Assembly: GCF_030297135.1 (NCBI RefSeq)
Contig: NZ_AP028065.1
Span: forward strand, 682,001 to 746,000
DNA: 64,000 nt
Direction: 5' to 3'
Source of the DNA: Pseudoalteromonas apostichopi
Lineage (GTDB): Bacteria; Pseudomonadota; Gammaproteobacteria; Enterobacterales; Alteromonadaceae
In this document: positions 61,190 to 64,000 of the stretch, in pieces
Position numbering within the stretch: position 1 is the stretch's first letter
Layout of the letters: the number at the start of each line of letters is the position of its first letter
Translations under genes and position numbers: made by a program
Notes under the pieces: generated by a model
The model's input: the letters and a program-made list of their open reading frames with translations, nothing else
What the model was told of the DNA's origin: nothing
The model's database searches: none

Positions 61190-62272
61190 TTATTCCCCTG
61201 CAAACTTTAACATTCGCGTTTGGTCGGTAAGCTCAATATCCACCAGCTCGAACGGGGCTTTGGCTGCTTTAGTGACCGCGAAAGGCATCGTGAAACTGCC
61301 ATAACTATCAATCTGTTTTGCAACTTCGACCGTTGCTAGTTTAATGCGTTCACCTTTATCACCTTTACCAGTTAAGGTTGCACGAATAGCAAAGCGGCCT
61401 GATTCGGTCACTTGCACTGGCACCTTGGCTTGATATTTATTGTTGCCTAGCGCTGTCACTTTAGCTTTATCCATACTGATGGTTTGCATGCTGTGTACAA
61501 ATGGCATTTTTATAGATCGTTTAACAGTTTGACCATTCACTTTAGTATTTACACTAGCCTCAAGCTCATAGTAACCATTTACTGCACCTAAGGTTTCAAG
61601 TGGGTAATTAAATACGGCTTCACCATTTTCGTAACGCACATCAAGCTTTTCGCCATCTGGACTTGAAAGTGTTAACTGCACATCGCTATCTTTAAAGCGT
61701 TTTTTGCCCATACTGAGCTGCATAGCGACACGTTGTTGATGATCTTTTACTCTAAACTGCGATTTAGCATGCAAAGCATTACTCGAGCCCTTTTCAATCA
61801 CATGCAGCAAGTAGGTGTCGTTGTCGTTAAGTGCTTGGCTTGTTCTTAACATTGCCTTGCCATTGACCTGACCGAGCTTTAACCCAACACTACCATCGTT
61901 AAACCCAGCATTTTCCATTTGCTCTTGTGCAACCATTGTTTGCATTGGCATTTGTCTAAAGTTGTCATCACGTACCGACAGCTTATCAAGCTGTAAGCCA
62001 TGAGGCTTAAATACTTCACCATTATCAAAACGTGCTTTTGGCGCGATACGAATAAAGTTATCAGCTTGGTTTACAAATACTGGCACACCTCGCTTAAGTT
62101 CCTTGCCCGAAACCTTCTGCCAATACTCAACGCTGTCTTTTTCAAGTGTTTGCAGCTGAGCGCCTAACGCAGGTTGAACTTGAGGAAACTGATAAACCGT
62201 TTGATCATTTGCTTGTGCTGCTGTGCTTACAAGCATGATTGCAGCTGTAAGTGTGGTTAACTTATTAATCAT
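61190..62272 (-). CDS. DUF4785-like exported protein
   Basis: 360 residues with a signal peptide (LTTLTAAIMLVSTAAQA). A first domain (about 20-175) has VPVFVNQADNFIRIAPKARF and FKPHGLQLDKLSVRDDNFRQ; later parts are Ig-like beta domains (LSSPDGEKLDVRYENGEAVF, RSIKMPFVHSMQTISMDK, LTGKGDKGERIKLATVEVAK). This resembles DUF4785. Its start is 9 bp after the lipase stop, in one operon, so it may assist lipase folding or secretion; that is inference. Confidence 0.68.
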   Translation of the reverse strand: MINKLTTLTAAIMLVSTAAQANDQTVYQFPQVQPALGAQLQTLEKDSVEYWQKVSGKELKRGVPVFVNQADNFIRIAPKARFDNGEVFKPHGLQLDKLSVRDDNFRQMPMQTMVAQEQMENAGFNDGSVGLKLGQVNGKAMLRTSQALNDNDTYLLHVIEKGSSNALHAKSQFRVKDHQQRVAMQLSMGKKRFKDSDVQLTLSSPDGEKLDVRYENGEAVFNYPLETLGAVNGYYELEASVNTKVNGQTVKRSIKMPFVHSMQTISMDKAKVTALGNNKYQAKVPVQVTESGRFAIRATLTGKGDKGERIKLATVEVAKQIDSYGSFTMPFAVTKAAKAPFELVDIELTDQTRMLKFAGE

Positions 62273-62281
62273 AGCTAGCTC

Positions 62282-63148
62282 CTAAATTCGATTTTTAAGC
62301 ATGTTTGGCAAGCCAAAGCAGTTGCGTCGACTTTGCTGATGACTCAAAGGCTCACTGCCTTGGGTCCGTGATTTATCGGTAAACCACACTACCCCAGCTA
62401 ACGACTGAGAACTGCAATTTAAAAAGCCATCTGAGCAGCTGTCTAACCAGTTTTGTGTTACTTCAAGACCCACTTGGTTTTGGTAACCACCGCAATAGCT
62501 GTCGCTATCCCATACAGCTGATTCAACATCACTGCCCACTACAGTTTCGAATCGAGACGGTAAACTTGGGCGGTTTGGAGTGCCATTCAGCCATTGTGCG
62601 TTATACGACGCCATCCAAGATACTTGCTGTTGTTTTACTGCATCGCTGCCGTAGCCCAAAAGCCAACCTAAGCTTTGCTCGAACGAATTACCTGCAATAA
62701 CCGCATCAGCCAAAGGCGTGCCACCACTTGAAGGTGCCAGTGCAATAGTACGCGTTACTTTGCTAATAATATTTGGATAACGGCTATCCCATGTTGGATT
62801 AGATAAAATCCAACGCACCACATTACCGCCATTAGAATGGGTGATCAGGGTTAAATCAGTGATGTTTTTATTATTGATAAATGTAGTGAGCTGCCCAGCT
62901 AAACAGCCAGATGCAGCATCTGCCCACATGTACTGATCAAAGTCACAATTAATGACCGTGTAATTACTACTATTGGGCAAACCTTGGCGAACTGTGTCAA
63001 CAAAGCTGCCTGTCCAATAGTCATTATACGCATCGCTTTGCTGGCCTGTACCGTGCACGAATGCGACTCCTTGCGCAGCAAAAACATTGTGGCTGATACC
63101 CGCAGCCAACATTAAAGCTGGCACTAGTGAGAGTGTTTTTATTTTCAT
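62282..63148 (-). CDS. Secreted lipase/esterase (alpha/beta hydrolase)
   Basis: 288 residues with a signal peptide (SLVPALMLAAGISHNVFA). VAFVHGTGQQSDAYNDYWTG, the nucleophile elbow ITHSNGGNVVRWIL (Ser) and IALAPSSGGTPLAD are as in exported lipases. The C-terminal CGGYQ, CSDGFLNC and NCFGL cysteines suggest disulfides. First gene of a two-gene unit with DUF4785. Confidence 0.82.
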   Translation of the reverse strand: MKIKTLSLVPALMLAAGISHNVFAAQGVAFVHGTGQQSDAYNDYWTGSFVDTVRQGLPNSSNYTVINCDFDQYMWADAASGCLAGQLTTFINNKNITDLTLITHSNGGNVVRWILSNPTWDSRYPNIISKVTRTIALAPSSGGTPLADAVIAGNSFEQSLGWLLGYGSDAVKQQQVSWMASYNAQWLNGTPNRPSLPSRFETVVGSDVESAVWDSDSYCGGYQNQVGLEVTQNWLDSCSDGFLNCSSQSLAGVVWFTDKSRTQGSEPLSHQQSRRNCFGLPNMLKNRI

Positions 63149-63556
63149 GTGTGTTCCTGTTGATTGTAATCTTATCTATCAGGTTGGAGGAGTGACCTCC
63201 GACCAAAAACATAGACCAAACAGGTACGAAAGCAAGAAAACATTTACAATAATTTAACTTTTGGGCGTTTTTTAAGTACAAATTATTAGATTTTAGGAGA
63301 AAAAAGTGAGGACAAGACTCGAGTTGCTTTACTCTCTACTTTCTCTAACTTGCTAACTTTCAATCTGATAGCTAACGGCTGAAAGCTGATAGCTCTTTTG
63401 TTCATCGCGCGAAATAAATTTCACGCCTACAGTGCTAGTAAAATATAAACTCATACATTGCACAATGCTAAATAGTGCCGCTGCACGAAAGTACTATATC
63501 CTGCCCTGTTTAAACTTCATACATTGTAAATTAAATGTTAAACAGGAGAATACACA
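63149..63556. other. Intergenic region between the two lipase genes, with repeat modules
   Basis: 408 bp between divergent lipase genes. It holds the GCTAACGGCTGAAAGCTGATAGC segment (63368-63395, matching 61094-61117) and a GCGCGAAATAAATTTCACGC module (63406-63432). The right-hand AGGAGA at 63544 is the ribosome site of the next gene. Confidence 0.7.
63406..63432. repeat. GCGAAATAAATTTCACGCCTAC module, copy 3
   Basis: Close to copies at 57949 and 58771, ending CCTACAG. Confidence 0.8.
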
Positions 63557-64000
63557 ATGAGACGCCTATTGACGATGATTACGCTATGCGCAGGTATGAG
63601 CACAACGGCTCTTGCAGCATGCAGAGATAATGTTGTACTTGTACATGGAAATACCGCCTCCCCTTCTAGTTGGAGTAACACAATTAATGAATTAAAACGA
63701 AAAGGTTACGCCGACAGTGAAATTTTCACCCCAGATTGGGGATCTAAATCTTGCGCGAGCTGCAACGATCATAATGGCAGTGAAGAAACACCAGTGCGTA
63801 ACGCCATTCTTACTGCGATCAACCAATCTTGCACAGGTAAGATTGATATTATCGGCCATTCAATGGGTGTAACACTCGCAGCGCAGCAAATTTATAAGTT
63901 AGCAATGGCATCAGATGTTGATACCTTTGTAGGTGTTGCAGGTGCCGCACGGGGCCTATTAAGTTGTGGTGTTTACCCATACAACGTGTGGAATAACACT
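63557..64000 (+). CDS. Secreted alpha/beta hydrolase, lipase-like (partial, cut by window end)
   Basis: 148 codons visible; the frame is open at 64000. Start ATG at 63557, with AGGAGA eight bases upstream. Signal peptide (LLTMITLCAGMSTTALA) then CRDNVVLVHGNTASPSSWSN, the oxyanion strand, and the nucleophile elbow DIIGHSMGVTLAAQQI (Ser). SCASCNDHNGS is a cysteine-rich loop. Pattern of class-2-type triacylglycerol lipases. It is divergent from the lipase/DUF4785 unit. Confidence 0.82.
   Translation, partial: MRRLLTMITLCAGMSTTALAACRDNVVLVHGNTASPSSWSNTINELKRKGYADSEIFTPDWGSKSCASCNDHNGSEETPVRNAILTAINQSCTGKIDIIGHSMGVTLAAQQIYKLAMASDVDTFVGVAGAARGLLSCGVYPYNVWNNT

Noticed and set aside
1..64000. Prophage, integron, IS transposase, tRNA or rRNA
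   Set aside because: No transposase, integrase or phage structural protein was recognised, and no tRNA or rRNA was noticed by eye; a covariance search would be needed to exclude a tRNA.

Overview
The window looks like a chromosomal segment of a marine gammaproteobacterium, most likely Pseudoalteromonas or a close relative. This rests on the AT-rich coding style, the gene families (CorA, AcpH, H-NOX with a hybrid kinase, many signal-peptide hydrolases, DUF4785, COG0523-DUF1826) and repeated intergenic modules. No phage, transposase, CRISPR, rRNA or tRNA was seen. One gene at each edge is cut by the window.

Layout. 1-8.9 kb: end of an Omp85-type barrel protein, a VOC protein, an MFS carrier divergent from a TonB-dependent receptor with a Fur-box-like site, an alpha/beta hydrolase, a Tat-exported PhoX-type protein and a DUF4920/PepSY-TM pair. 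9.4-16.5 kb: a compact five-gene hydroxamate siderophore operon behind a near-perfect Fur box (17/19). It encodes a PLP decarboxylase, an N-monooxygenase, an MFS carrier, a fused GNAT acyltransferase-NIS synthetase and an FhuF-like ferric reductase. The architecture fits bisucaberin (bib) biosynthesis. 16.5-24.6 kb: surface lipoproteins, an Lrp/LysE divergent pair, a multiply frameshifted murein endopeptidase pseudogene, cytochrome b561, a membrane LytTR regulator, an orphan periplasmic binding protein, a CBS protein and Dps. 24.7-33.7 kb: a MITE-like element against corA, a serine hydrolase, two paralogous small XRE regulator/membrane protein modules, a frameshifted DUF533 gene, an AraC regulator and a secreted pyroglutamyl-peptidase-like protein whose catalytic Cys is Ser.

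33.7-39 kb is a signalling block: a CHASE4-like/HAMP/GGDEF diguanylate cyclase divergent from an H-NOX gas sensor and its hybrid histidine kinase, then a membrane AraC regulator. 40-49.5 kb: GH43 and GH29 glycosidases, a 1396-residue lipoprotein built of three repeated propeller-like modules and two PKD domains, a Kelch protein and topoisomerase IB. 49.6-57.5 kb: a large-subunit catalase, a COG0523 GTPase-DUF1826 operon behind a Zur-box-like site, UPF0114, and a double-CDGSH/glutamate-synthase fusion. 55.8-63.5 kb: the intergenic spaces are a mosaic of short repeated modules around AcpH, a paralogue of an unknown membrane protein, a CPBP protease, and a lipase/DUF4785 pair facing a second secreted lipase.

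Functional themes are iron acquisition (Fur), zinc homeostasis (Zur), oxidative stress (Dps, catalase), gas/c-di-GMP signalling and extracellular polymer or lipid breakdown. All assignments come from reading the sequence; no database search was run.
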